A DNA stretch of 64,000 nucleotides, taken from contig JBAYIS010000016.1 in the NCBI GenBank assembly GCA_041665525.1, forward strand, positions 5,679 through 69,678. The letters are read 5' to 3'. This DNA is from UBA8401 sp041665525 (GTDB taxonomy: Bacteria; Bacteroidota; Ignavibacteria; UBA10030; UBA8401). Shown piece by piece: positions 1 to 8,453 of this stretch (positions are counted from its first letter, which is position 1; each line of letters starts with the position of its first letter). A model generated the notes under the pieces. It had not been told where the DNA came from, did not search any database, and was given only the letters and a program-made list of their open reading frames with translations. Made by a program: the position numbers and the translations under genes.

Positions 1-40
1 AAAATAATCAAGCAATTTGTTATTTCATTGGAGAATATAA

Positions 41-721
41 TTGTACAAAGTAATTTTAGCAGATGCCGACGATACTATTTTTGATTTTGGAAAGTCAGAG
101 CGACACGCGCTGGAACGCACGTTCCAGGATCTTCACAAATCGGTTGATATGGATACGCTCTTTAAACGGTATCATGCCATCAACAAGAAACTCTGGGCGG
201 ACTTGGAACTGGGATTGATCGATAACAAAACACTCCGATTGGAACGCTTCCGTCTGCTGTTTGACGAGTTTGGACTGACGCTTCCTCCGAAAGAGTTTGG
301 GGATCTCTATCTCCAACATCTCGGTGAGGGTGCCTATCTATTAGACGGTGCTGAAGAACTCTGCAAATATTTAAGCGAAAAGTACCGTCTTATCATCGTC
401 ACGAATGGTATCAAGGAAGTGCAGCGCTCTCGCTTTGGGCGTTCCACCATTCAGCAATATGTCTCGGGACTCGTCATCTCGGACGAGGTCGGCGCCAGCA
501 AACCCCATCCGCTCATTTTCGATGCTGCACTCCGTACGGCAGAGCACTCGGACAGAGAAAGTGTTCTCATGATCGGCGATTCACTCAACTCGGACATTCT
601 TGGTGGAATAAATTACGGCATCGACACCTGCTGGGTAAACCCAAACGGATTGCCGAACACGCTCTCCAACGATCCGACGTTCCAGATCCGCACAATCGGT
701 GAGCTGTACAATTTCTTATAA
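41..721 (+). CDS. HAD-family noncanonical pyrimidine nucleotidase, YjjG/YfnB type
   Basis: A 226-residue cytosolic HAD phosphatase. Motif I is DADDT near residues 8-12 (nucleophile Asp), motif II is VTNG with its Thr, motif III is the Lys in ASKPHP, and motif IV is GDSLNSDI. The DADDT form with a C1-type cap between motifs I and II is typical of the YjjG/YfnB group, which removes phosphate from pyrimidine nucleoside monophosphates including noncanonical ones. The start is TTG, supported by TTGGAG seven bases upstream. The 105-base gap to the next gene argues for separate expression or a loose operon. Another HAD subfamily specificity is possible. Confidence 0.8.
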   Translation: MYKVILADADDTIFDFGKSERHALERTFQDLHKSVDMDTLFKRYHAINKKLWADLELGLIDNKTLRLERFRLLFDEFGLTLPPKEFGDLYLQHLGEGAYLLDGAEELCKYLSEKYRLIIVTNGIKEVQRSRFGRSTIQQYVSGLVISDEVGASKPHPLIFDAALRTAEHSDRESVLMIGDSLNSDILGGINYGIDTCWVNPNGLPNTLSNDPTFQIRTIGELYNFL

Positions 722-826
722 TGTGGTTTGTGTCGGGACGAATGCAAGTCCGTCCACAAAGGTTAGCTAGGAACGACCTTGCGATCGTTCCGATAGTGTT
801 CTTCCGTTTAAAATTCGGAGGGTGCC

Positions 827-1930
827 ATGAACAAAACAACAATCCTGCTCTTAGGCGGTTACGGCGGTGTCGGCCGGACGCTTGCGCCAAACCTCTTACA
901 AGAAACAGAAACCCATCTTATCATTGCTGGAAGGGATAAGGAAAAAGCGGACGTTGTTGCTGCAAGACTCAACCAGCAATATCCGGGTGTAAGGGTATCG
1001 TCGTGTTATGCCGATGCATCGAAACCGGAAAGTCTCGCCACTGCATTTCAGGGAGTTCAACTCGTTATCGTTCTGATCACTGTTCCCGCACTGATAAGAC
1101 AGATTGCTCAATCGGCGCTTAATGCCGAATGCGATTATTTGGACATCCTCGTCAGTGAATCGACCATCCGCGACCTAAACGAACTCGCAGCAGCCATTGC
1201 AAAGCAAAAAAGAACTTTTATTACGCAGGGAGGATTTCATCCCGGACTGCCGGCAGTTTTTGTGCGGTATGCAGCACAGTTCTTCGACGTCTACAAGAAA
1301 GCATCCATCGGCATGGCGATGAATGCTCGGTTCGAGCGGGCAGAACAGGCAGCGGAAATACTTCCGCTCATCACGGAATTCAACGCAGAGATCTGTCGCG
1401 ACGGTTTGTGGAGAAGAGCAACGTACAAGGATGCTGTCGAGCTGAACATGGGAAAAAAGTTTGGTAGGATGCAACTCTTCCCGATGCCGATGGAAGAATT
1501 GAAACTGGTGCAGGAACAATACAAACTGCAGGAAACCGGCGTGTATGTTTCCGGATTCAACTGGTTTGTGGATTATCTGGTGATGCCGTTGATCTTCATT
1601 ATGGATAAGATCAAAAAAGGAATGGCAGAAAGAATACTGCTGAAGCTCTTTACGTGGGGAGTGAATACGTTTTCCTCACCGTATCAGGGAGTGGCATTCC
1701 TAAATGAAGCAGAAGGTATGAAGGATGGTAAGCGAAGAACAGTCCGCATTCTTGCAGAGCATGACGATGCCTATCTCTTCACCGCGATCCCGATCACCGC
1801 TTGCGTGAAACAATATTGTGACGGTTCGCTTCCTTTCGGATTACATATGATGGGGCATGCAGTGGACGAACAAAAAATGTTTCGTGAGATGGAGAGGATG
1901 GGAGTGAGCATTCGGACAGAGATCGTATAG
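827..1930 (+). CDS. Saccharopine dehydrogenase-like NAD(P)-binding oxidoreductase
   Basis: A 367-residue protein with an N-terminal Rossmann fold: a glycine-rich GGYGGVGRTLA loop at about residues 9-19, then the AGRD stretch typical of saccharopine dehydrogenase-like NADP-binding domains. The C-terminal half is less conserved and may hold one amphipathic or membrane-associated stretch (around FVDYLVMPLIFIMDKI). Many such proteins do not make lysine intermediates and act on unknown substrates, so the substrate is not assigned. The ATG is preceded by a good CGGAGGG site at 816-822. No functional link to its neighbours is visible. Confidence 0.75.
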   Translation: MNKTTILLLGGYGGVGRTLAPNLLQETETHLIIAGRDKEKADVVAARLNQQYPGVRVSSCYADASKPESLATAFQGVQLVIVLITVPALIRQIAQSALNAECDYLDILVSESTIRDLNELAAAIAKQKRTFITQGGFHPGLPAVFVRYAAQFFDVYKKASIGMAMNARFERAEQAAEILPLITEFNAEICRDGLWRRATYKDAVELNMGKKFGRMQLFPMPMEELKLVQEQYKLQETGVYVSGFNWFVDYLVMPLIFIMDKIKKGMAERILLKLFTWGVNTFSSPYQGVAFLNEAEGMKDGKRRTVRILAEHDDAYLFTAIPITACVKQYCDGSLPFGLHMMGHAVDEQKMFREMERMGVSIRTEIV

Positions 1931-2298
1931 TTCCAGTCAATAATATTTTTAGGTCCACATGCTATGCGCACTTACATTATCCTTTGTGTACATCGGGCCC
2001 TCTGCGGCGAACTCCGTTTTACTCCTTTTCAAAAATACCAAAAGTACGGTATTGCACTCCATCTCAATAAGAGATACACTTTTTGCAATCGCGTATCGAC
2101 ATGATATCGCTTCTTCTATCAATGCGGTATTTTAACAAATTGTTGTTTGAAAAAAGCATAATATGCTCGCAACTTGTGAAAAATAGTCTGCATTGGAAGA
2201 AGATACTGCAAAGCGGAACAAATTAACGTAACTTTCTACAAGAATGCGTAGAAAAATTGAATTAACATATAATCTCTCAACTAAAATAACATTCTTTC
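1931..2298. other. Intergenic, 368 bases, no gene seen
   Basis: No convincing coding frame on either strand. The segment from about 1990 to 2030 reads like the degenerate CTCTGCGG / ACTCCGTTTTACTCC intergenic filler repeated in many genomes of this group. From about 2060 the base composition becomes AT-rich and stays so through the following gene. Confidence 0.5.
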
Positions 2299-3762
2299 AT
2301 GAAATCAACCCATTACCTATTCAAATTAATTATCGCGATAACATTGGTTACATATTCCGCACAACCTCAGGATATCATTACTCTATACCAAGATCACCTT
2401 CCTACAACAATACTCAAGAACAATGAATATCGGAACATGGTCGCTTTGCGATTAGAAGGAAAAGCGCAATTGCATCCCGAATTGATTTATTACAATATTG
2501 TTCAATTACAAAACCTAGTATTGAAGAGAGGAGGGTCCAAACAGCTTGACCTGAACAAATATACGTACAAAATAGAAAATGCATATTTGACAAAACGAAA
2601 CGACTGGATCCGCGACCAAATTGTCCATGCTCAACCAAGCAGCGATAACTATCGCATCCTAAGTACGACAGAAAACAAAATGAATTCCCTCGTATCTGAT
2701 ACAGTTAAAGTATCTGCCTATACACCCGAAGGATTGACATTCGATCGTAATCTTATGGACTATTTTGTCATTGTTTACTTACAGCGGGATACATCGATTC
2801 GGTATGATTCCACAATGGATTATACAACACTTCGCAGAAAGATTGAGCATGGATTCCGAAAACGGTTTGATGCGTACTCTTCAATGGATAAAGTCGAACA
2901 GTATCTTCAATCCGAAACCATAATTGACGATGTGCTACATCACTGGTATATTTTTGATGATACGGATGATGAAGGTCAATATTCCGGACACAACGCGTAT
3001 GCTATAATTGAAAATGTGATATCCAATTATTATTCGTCTGATAATCGCTCTCGCTTTGCGGTACAGGTAGGATACTCCCATTTCGGATCGACGTATAGTT
3101 TTGAGAATTCCCATGCTTTTTACTATCCGCCGGCGGAGTTTTATCCATCCATCCCCGAAATATTCAAGAGCAATTTCATGTTTGAAACGAAAACTCATGC
3201 GGCAAGACAAGCAAAAATCTCGTTTGCGTATCGGCATGCAATTAAAGATCAAATTGAAATGTTCTCTTATATAAATGTTGAATTCATAGCTTCGCTCAGT
3301 AAGCGTAGTATGGAACTCCATCAGGAAGTATTACGCAAATATAAAATTGATGCCGTTGTTACAACGGAGACATTTGAATATACTTTTGAAGAGACTCTAT
3401 TATTAAATCGTATAGTGGAAACAATTAACGGGTATATTGTGAAAGTCAGCACTCCATTTACCGTTCTCGGTAGGTCCCTCTATTTCGAGATTGCTCTGAA
3501 TACGGGCATTCTTCATTACGGTGCATCTACAGCGTATCAAAATCGATTAGATAAATATGTAGGTTATCTTATTTCACCCAGTGGACCATACCATCAATCA
3601 AAGTTGCCAATGGGCGAGGGATCTGGAACATTTGAAAACAAAAAAACTGTTTTTGTCATTTATCCATCATTCGATATTTCCTATGAAAATGACTTTGGCT
3701 TAAAGATAACCGCAGACGTTGGCTATCGATATACTGGAATTCTCACCGGATATCAATTTTAA
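2299..3762 (+). CDS. Hypothetical secreted protein, probable outer-membrane beta-barrel
   Basis: Not recognised. The 487-residue product starts with a signal peptide of about 21 residues (MKSTHYLFKLIIAITLVTYS). Residues from about 240 onward alternate short polar and aromatic strands, and the chain ends in ...TGILTGYQF with a terminal Phe, the pattern of outer-membrane barrels. No catalytic motif is visible. The gene is distinctly AT-richer than its neighbours, and the preceding 200 bases are AT-rich too, which may mark horizontal acquisition. The ATG at 2299 is chosen because the signal peptide begins there; no strong ribosome site precedes it. It is a single gene facing typA, with a shared terminator between them. 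Confidence 0.6.
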   Translation: MKSTHYLFKLIIAITLVTYSAQPQDIITLYQDHLPTTILKNNEYRNMVALRLEGKAQLHPELIYYNIVQLQNLVLKRGGSKQLDLNKYTYKIENAYLTKRNDWIRDQIVHAQPSSDNYRILSTTENKMNSLVSDTVKVSAYTPEGLTFDRNLMDYFVIVYLQRDTSIRYDSTMDYTTLRRKIEHGFRKRFDAYSSMDKVEQYLQSETIIDDVLHHWYIFDDTDDEGQYSGHNAYAIIENVISNYYSSDNRSRFAVQVGYSHFGSTYSFENSHAFYYPPAEFYPSIPEIFKSNFMFETKTHAARQAKISFAYRHAIKDQIEMFSYINVEFIASLSKRSMELHQEVLRKYKIDAVVTTETFEYTFEETLLLNRIVETINGYIVKVSTPFTVLGRSLYFEIALNTGILHYGASTAYQNRLDKYVGYLISPSGPYHQSKLPMGEGSGTFENKKTVFVIYPSFDISYENDFGLKITADVGYRYTGILTGYQF

Positions 3763-3845
3763 TTGGATGTGTTGAAACAAGAAAGTTTACAAATTTTATA
3801 TGCCGGCACTTTGATAATTCTGGATTTTTGACTGGTCAAAAATAA

Positions 3846-3878
3846 AAAACCCGTTCAGACATTATCAGAACGGGTTTT
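3846..3878. terminator. Bidirectional rho-independent terminator
   Basis: CCCGTTC (3850-3856) pairs with GAACGGG (3868-3874), extended by an A-run on the left and a T-run on the right. On the minus strand the stem is followed by a run of Ts, so it serves typA; on the plus strand TTTT follows, serving the hypothetical gene. Confidence 0.85.
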
Positions 3879-3899
3879 AGGTTTTAGAGCCAATAGATC

Positions 3900-5747
3900 T
3901 TAATCTTCGATAACCGCTTTTTTCTTCGATGCACGGTTTCGTTCATTTGCATCGAGGATCTTCTTTCGCAGACGGATGAAATTTGGTGTTACTTCCACAT
4001 ATTCGTCATCGCCAATCCATTCGATTGCCTGTTCCAATGTCATCAACAACGGTGGTTCCAGGCGGACAGCTTCGTCCGAGCCCGATGCGCGCATGTTAGT
4101 CAACTGTTTCGCTTTGCAGACGTTCACCGTCATATCCCCTTCGCGTGAGTTCTCGCCGACAATCATGCCGGAGTAGACTTTGGTCTGCGGAGAGACGAAG
4201 AATGTGGAGCGTTCCTGCAACTTGAACATGCCGTATGCCACCGCTTCGCCGGTCTCCATCGAGACGAGTGCGCCGCGCGTGCGGTGGGAAAGTTCCCCCT
4301 TGAACGGTTCGTAGCCGTGAAAATTATGGTGGAGAATTCCTGTTCCTTTGGTCTGCGTCATGAACTCGTTCCGGAATCCGATCAATCCGCGGGCGGGGAC
4401 GAAGAACTCCAGTCGGGTGTTCCCGTTGGAAGAGATCATGTTCTTCATTTCGCCTTTGCGTTTACCCAGGTTCTCGATCACCGTGCCGGCAAATTCATCC
4501 GGCACGTCGATGATGACATGTTCAATCGGCTCGCACAGCACATCGTCAATCCGTTTGTAGATCACCTGCGGTCGGGAGACCTGCAGTTCATATCCTTCAC
4601 GTCGCATGTTTTCGATCAATACACCAAGATGCAACTCACCGCGTCCGCTCACTTTAAATACATCCGGTGAATCGGTCAGTTCTACCTGCAGCGAAACGTT
4701 GGACCGGAGTTCTTTCATCAGCCGTTCCTGCAAGTTGCGTGTCGTAACATATTTTCCATCTTGACCTGCGAACGGTGAGTTGTTCACCACGAAGTTCATG
4801 GAGAGTGTCGGCTCTTCGATGGCGACGAACGGCAGCGGTGTCGGATCCGATGCATCGACGATCGTCTCGCCGATATCAACGTCTTCCATACCTGCCACAG
4901 CGATGATATCGCCCACGCTGGATTCATTCACTTCAACACGCTTCAATCCTTCAAAAGTGTAGACCTTGGTTACACGTGCATCCTCCTTGGAACCGTCGCG
5001 ATGGATCACCTCCATCTGTCCGCCCAGTTTGATAATGCCGCGATGTACTTTTCCGATGCCGAGACGACCGAGATAATCATTATAGTCGATTGTGGTGACG
5101 AGCATCTGGAACGGTTTGTCCAGGTCTCCGGTTGGAGGAGGTACTTTTGCAACGATCGATTCGAATAACGGTTCGAGCGATGTTCCTTTATCCTCCAGTT
5201 CGCGTTGGGCGATTCCCTGCTTCGAGATTGCATAGATTGTCGGAAAGTCCAACTGTTCGTCGGTAGCGCCAAGCGACAGGAACAGCTCGAACACTTCGTC
5301 CAGCACTGCATGCGCGCGCGCATCCTTACGGTCGATCTTGTTGATGACGACGATCGGTTGCAAGTGCAAGTCCAGCGATTTCTTCAAAACGAATTTTGTT
5401 CCCGGCAGCGGTCCTTCGGAAGCGTCCACAAGCAGCAGCACGCCGTCAACCATTTTCAACGTACGTTCCACTTCACCGGCAAAGTCCGAGTGGCCGGGAG
5501 TGTCCACGATATTAATCTTATATTTTTCTTTGGTAGTCTTATCGGTATAGAACACGGAAGTATTTTTCGCCAGGATGGTAATACCACGCTCCTTTTCCTG
5601 TGCATTGGAGTCCATCACTCGCGTTTCCACCTGTTGGTTGTCGCGGAACGTGCCGGTCTGTCTCAATAATTGGTCAACCAGCGTGGTTTTCCCGTGGTCA
5701 ACGTGTGCGATAATGGCGATGTTTCGAATATTGCTTTGTTTGAACAT
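3900..5747 (-). CDS. typA: Ribosome-associated translational GTPase TypA/BipA
   Basis: A 615-residue GTPase of the elongation-factor family, full length for TypA/BipA. The G1 loop AHVDHGKTT lies at residues 14-22, followed by RGIT in switch I, G3 DTPGHSDF near 82, and G4 NKID near 136. These are followed by the EF-Tu-like domain II, two EF-G-like domains and the TypA-specific C-terminal domain (GRGELHLGVL, ARGLIGFRNEF). TypA acts on the ribosome, aiding 50S assembly and growth under stress or cold. It is monocistronic: a terminator follows, and a hairpin-rich leader precedes the start. Confidence 0.97.
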   Translation of the reverse strand: MFKQSNIRNIAIIAHVDHGKTTLVDQLLRQTGTFRDNQQVETRVMDSNAQEKERGITILAKNTSVFYTDKTTKEKYKINIVDTPGHSDFAGEVERTLKMVDGVLLLVDASEGPLPGTKFVLKKSLDLHLQPIVVINKIDRKDARAHAVLDEVFELFLSLGATDEQLDFPTIYAISKQGIAQRELEDKGTSLEPLFESIVAKVPPPTGDLDKPFQMLVTTIDYNDYLGRLGIGKVHRGIIKLGGQMEVIHRDGSKEDARVTKVYTFEGLKRVEVNESSVGDIIAVAGMEDVDIGETIVDASDPTPLPFVAIEEPTLSMNFVVNNSPFAGQDGKYVTTRNLQERLMKELRSNVSLQVELTDSPDVFKVSGRGELHLGVLIENMRREGYELQVSRPQVIYKRIDDVLCEPIEHVIIDVPDEFAGTVIENLGKRKGEMKNMISSNGNTRLEFFVPARGLIGFRNEFMTQTKGTGILHHNFHGYEPFKGELSHRTRGALVSMETGEAVAYGMFKLQERSTFFVSPQTKVYSGMIVGENSREGDMTVNVCKAKQLTNMRASGSDEAVRLEPPLLMTLEQAIEWIGDDEYVEVTPNFIRLRKKILDANERNRASKKKAVIED

Positions 5748-5771
5748 GGTGTTTCTTTCGTTATTGCGTCA

Positions 5772-5793
5772 TTTCCGCCATTTTTGGCGGAAA
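5772..5793 (-). promoter_or_regulatory. Perfect hairpin in the typA 5' leader
   Basis: TTTCCGCCA (5772-5780) and TGGCGGAAA (5785-5793) form a perfect 9-bp stem with a four-base loop, 25 bases upstream of the typA start. No T-run follows on the minus strand, so it is not a standard terminator. It may be a leader structure. Confidence 0.4.
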
Positions 5794-5821
5794 ATCACCC
5801 AAGTGTGCTGCTATAATAAAA

Positions 5822-5848
5822 AACGTCCCGAAGTACGTACGGGACGTT
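5822..5848 (-). terminator. Rho-independent terminator upstream of typA
   Basis: AACGTCCCG (5822-5830) pairs with CGGGACGTT (5840-5848). On the minus strand the stem is followed by TTTTTATTATAG, the classical form. It would stop transcripts arriving from the patatin side before typA. Confidence 0.75.
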
Positions 5849-5989
5849 CAATTGACTGTATCAATATAAGAAAAAGTTTGGTGAATTTCCATTCCCATGA
5901 TACCATTTAAAACCGGTGTTTACGTAATGATTTGTCTCATCACATTTTCTTATGCACCGTGAATTTCAATGAGAGACCTCTGAAATATT

Positions 5990-6200
5990 AATTATTCATG
6001 GTCATTTCGAATCCCGCCATAAAGTGTAATCAAAAGTGGGACGAGATATCTCAGACTATAATTTTGGAAGAAATAAGAGATTATCCCGAAGGTCCGAAGG
6101 ACTCCTTTGGAGGATCCCTTTAGGATTCGTCGTAGCGCTCTCGGCGCCACCCCTCGTCACGAGTGACCCTGTTGGGGAATAACATCGATTTGGGATTTTT
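5990..6200. repeat. Degenerate dispersed intergenic repeat
   Basis: This gene-free stretch of the 5748-6270 gap carries GTCATTTCGAATCCCGCC, GAGATATCTCAGACTAT, then CCGAAGG / GGACTCC / GGATCCC blocks. From general knowledge these resemble the 'GTCATTTCGA...GAGAAATCTC' dispersed intergenic sequence common in Bacteroidetes/Ignavibacteria genomes. No open frame is credible. Similar blocks recur near 19440-19550. Confidence 0.45.
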
Positions 6201-6270
6201 CAGAAGTCTCTATGAATACATTGCTTCGTCGTTCAGGTAAAAATCATCGAAACTCCTCGTACAGGAAGGA

Positions 6271-7188
6271 TTAGAATTCCCCTTTAAGCTTTTTAATATA
6301 ATGTTCGATCTCCACCAGATACGAATTGCGCTGCTCCAGTTTTTTGATTTCGCCAAGATTCTCCCGTGCACTTGCTTCTCCCGCCGCGATGATCTCCGCA
6401 GCCTGGTCGAAATCGGTCCACGATCGTTGCCGCACCCGAGGGTGAATGACCAAGTCTGCCTCGCGAAGGCGGACCATGGAAAGATGGAACGACGTGATAT
6501 CTTCCGTCCGGTATAAGATGTCAAAAACATTCTCTGGCTGTTCGACGGTCTTTAATGATCGGGTAACATCCACCGCCAACACACGGTCCGCACCGATTTC
6601 CCGCACCCTGCCGGCAGGAACGCTTTCGGATGCACTGCCGTCTACCAAAAAATAGTTGCCGATCAACACCGGCGGGAAGATTCCCGGAATGGCAGAACTT
6701 GCACGAACAGCGTCACGCAAACTCCCTTTGGTGAAATTGATCTCTTCTCCCGAGTTCAAATCGGTGGCGATGGCAGAGAAGTGGATAGGAAGTTGTTCAA
6801 TCGGGACATCCGGCAGCATATCGTACATGGCAGAAGTTCCCTTTTCGTCAAAATAAGAAAAACGGTGCAGCGTGTTGTACGCCTGTAGTCGAGCTCCGAC
6901 ATAGTCAAAAAATTGTTCGAAATATCCCTTACCTTTTTTCTTTCCGTTCTCACTGAGTTTGTCGATCCCCATGGTGATAAATTTCGGATCGGCAATTGCA
7001 TCAATCATGAATTTCTCCACCATCACTGCGCTGCCAAAATGTGCATACAATCCGCCAATCAACGACCCCATGCTGCAGCCGGTAATGGCGGCGGGGACGA
7101 TCCCTTCGGAATCGAGCACCTTTAGGACGCCGATATGTGCCAAACCGCGCGCGCCGCCCCCTCCCAGTGCCAGACCTAATTTCGACAT
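6271..7188 (-). CDS. Patatin-like phospholipase, RssA/NTE family
   Basis: A 305-residue serine hydrolase without a signal peptide. The oxyanion loop GGGGARG lies at residues 9-15, the nucleophile elbow is GCSMG at about 38-42 (G-x-S-x-G with Cys in the first variable place), and the catalytic Asp is in VDGSASE near residue 190. This is the Ser-Asp dyad of bacterial patatins, which act as lipid acyl hydrolases. The C-terminal 60 residues are charged and helical. AGAGG precedes the ATG. It is probably cytosolic and monocistronic. Confidence 0.9.
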   Translation of the reverse strand: MSKLGLALGGGGARGLAHIGVLKVLDSEGIVPAAITGCSMGSLIGGLYAHFGSAVMVEKFMIDAIADPKFITMGIDKLSENGKKKGKGYFEQFFDYVGARLQAYNTLHRFSYFDEKGTSAMYDMLPDVPIEQLPIHFSAIATDLNSGEEINFTKGSLRDAVRASSAIPGIFPPVLIGNYFLVDGSASESVPAGRVREIGADRVLAVDVTRSLKTVEQPENVFDILYRTEDITSFHLSMVRLREADLVIHPRVRQRSWTDFDQAAEIIAAGEASARENLGEIKKLEQRNSYLVEIEHYIKKLKGEF

Positions 7189-7408
7189 GGAACCTCTGCG
7201 TGATCAATATGAGTAAATCCCGCCGCGGCGGGTAATGGGTGGACTATTGACCCTGTGTTTCATAGAACGTGCCGAAAAAATAATTTCAATTACCGGAACA
7301 TTTGGCGTTTCAACAGAAGTGATTTTCTTATTAGAAGGAAAAAACGGTACGACGATTTCGAATTTTGATAAGAAAAAAGACAACGAGATATATATATCTT
7401 AAAACAAA

Positions 7409-7427
7409 GCCGCTCATAAAGAGCGGC
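7409..7427 (-). terminator. Terminator after arsM
   Basis: GCCGCTC (7409-7415) pairs with GAGCGGC (7421-7427) over a five-base loop. On the minus strand TTTGTTTT follows the stem. It lies just past the arsM stop codon. Confidence 0.8.
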
Positions 7428-7433
7428 AATCTA

Positions 7434-8246
7434 TTATGGTTTTTCTGCGTAGACGGTGATACTGTAAATACCCGCGCCGTCCTTCCGAAATGCATCCAAC
7501 TCCTTCTGCGGTAAATATTGCAGCACGATATTATCCGGCAAAATGATTTTCTTTTCTTTTTGGATAGCGACATTAACGAATCCCGCTTTTTTGATTGTCT
7601 CCAGGTACTCATCCTTTTGCTGCGCTCCGGAAACGCAACCGGCATACATCACAGCGGCAGAGCGGATATTCTCCGGCAAGATTCCAGTCAGCACAATATC
7701 AGAGATGGAGAAATGTCCTCCCTGTTTCAGAATGCGGAATGTCTCTGCAAATGCCTTTTGCTTGTCCGGCACGAGGTTCATCACGCAGTTGCTGACAACG
7801 ACATCGGCAACAGAATCTTCAATGGGCATATCCTCGATATCACCAAGCCGGAACTCAACATTCGTGAATCCGAGCGTCTGCACATTCCTGTTGGCCCGTT
7901 CCAGCATTGCTTCCGTCAGATCTATGCCAATCACACGGCCAGTTTCGCCAACAAGGGATCGGGCGACGAATGCATCGTTTCCGGCACCCGATCCGAGATC
8001 GATGACGACATCACCCGGTCGTATCTGTGCAAATTCTGTGGGGAGTCCGCATCCCAGACCGAGGTCTGCTGCGGCTACATAACCCGAGAGGTTGGAGTAC
8101 TCTTCTGCCATCATATCTGTGCCGGACTCGGACGAACAGCATTCGCCTCCACATCCACAGGATCCGTCGTTCTGCTGTTCCGAACGACGCGCGACGTCTC
8201 CGTATTTTTCCCGGACAAGTTCTTTCAGTTCCCGACTGGTAGACAT
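7434..8246 (-). CDS. arsM: Arsenite methyltransferase (ArsM)
   Basis: A SAM-dependent methyltransferase that converts As(III) to methylated arsenicals in the cytosol. From the chosen start the product is 270 residues. The glycine-rich SAM motif VIDLGSGAGND lies near residue 80. A cysteine-rich N-terminus carries Cys30, 32, 36 and 37, and later cysteines in SNCVMNLVPDK and YAGCVSG match the arsenic-binding Cys of the family. The ATG at 8246 is chosen over a GTG at 8288 because a perfect AGGAGGG lies at 8254-8260. The start follows the stop of a 23-residue upstream ORF by one base, which implies translational coupling. Two palindromes upstream look like ArsR-type operators. Confidence 0.92.
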   Translation of the reverse strand: MSTSRELKELVREKYGDVARRSEQQNDGSCGCGGECCSSESGTDMMAEEYSNLSGYVAAADLGLGCGLPTEFAQIRPGDVVIDLGSGAGNDAFVARSLVGETGRVIGIDLTEAMLERANRNVQTLGFTNVEFRLGDIEDMPIEDSVADVVVSNCVMNLVPDKQKAFAETFRILKQGGHFSISDIVLTGILPENIRSAAVMYAGCVSGAQQKDEYLETIKKAGFVNVAIQKEKKIILPDNIVLQYLPQKELDAFRKDGAGIYSITVYAEKP

Positions 8247-8247
8247 A

Positions 8248-8319
8248 TTATTTCCCTCCTTTATTCGACGAACAGCAATCTGTTCCACAGCATGGTTCTT
8301 TCGTTTCGATTGAATTCAT
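8248..8319 (-). CDS. Cysteine-rich micropeptide upstream of arsM (23 aa)
   Basis: ATG at 8319, preceded by AGGAGA at 8325-8330, opens a frame of 23 codons ending at TAA 8248-8250. The peptide contains the paired-cysteine core EPCCGTDCCSSN, then KGGK. Its last codons double as the ribosome site of arsM, and its stop lies one base before the arsM ATG. The CC-x3-CCSS spacing resembles the CGCGGECCSS stretch at the N-terminus of ArsM itself. I do not know a named family for it. Possible roles are As(III) binding or delivery, or acting as a leader ORF that couples translation of arsM. It could be a non-functional leader, but both the ribosome site and the four cysteines argue for a real gene. Confidence 0.6.
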   Translation of the reverse strand: MNSIETKEPCCGTDCCSSNKGGK

Positions 8320-8348
8320 GGCAATCTCCTTTGGTTGATAAGTTGATA

Positions 8349-8364
8349 ATCGTATTATTACGAT
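8349..8364. promoter_or_regulatory. Palindromic operator 1 upstream of the arsM unit
   Basis: ATCGTATTATTACGAT is an inverted repeat with arms ATCGTA/TACGAT around TTAT, about 30 bases upstream of the micro-ORF. It matches operator 2 at 14 of 16 positions. Size and symmetry fit an ArsR/SmtB-type winged-helix dimer, but no such regulator gene is present in the window. Confidence 0.6.
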
Positions 8365-8437
8365 GATTAAGGATAAAGTATTCTTCTATCATTTTCTGTT
8401 ATGGAATAATTCCCTTATTGTTTAAGTTTCTTATTCT

Positions 8438-8453
8438 ATCGTAATATTACGAT
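8438..8453. promoter_or_regulatory. Palindromic operator 2 upstream of the arsM unit
   Basis: ATCGTAATATTACGAT is a perfect 16-base palindrome whose centre is 89 bases from operator 1. Two copies of the same uncommon palindrome upstream of an arsenic gene suggest one repressor binding twice, perhaps with looping, or two promoters. Confidence 0.6.
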
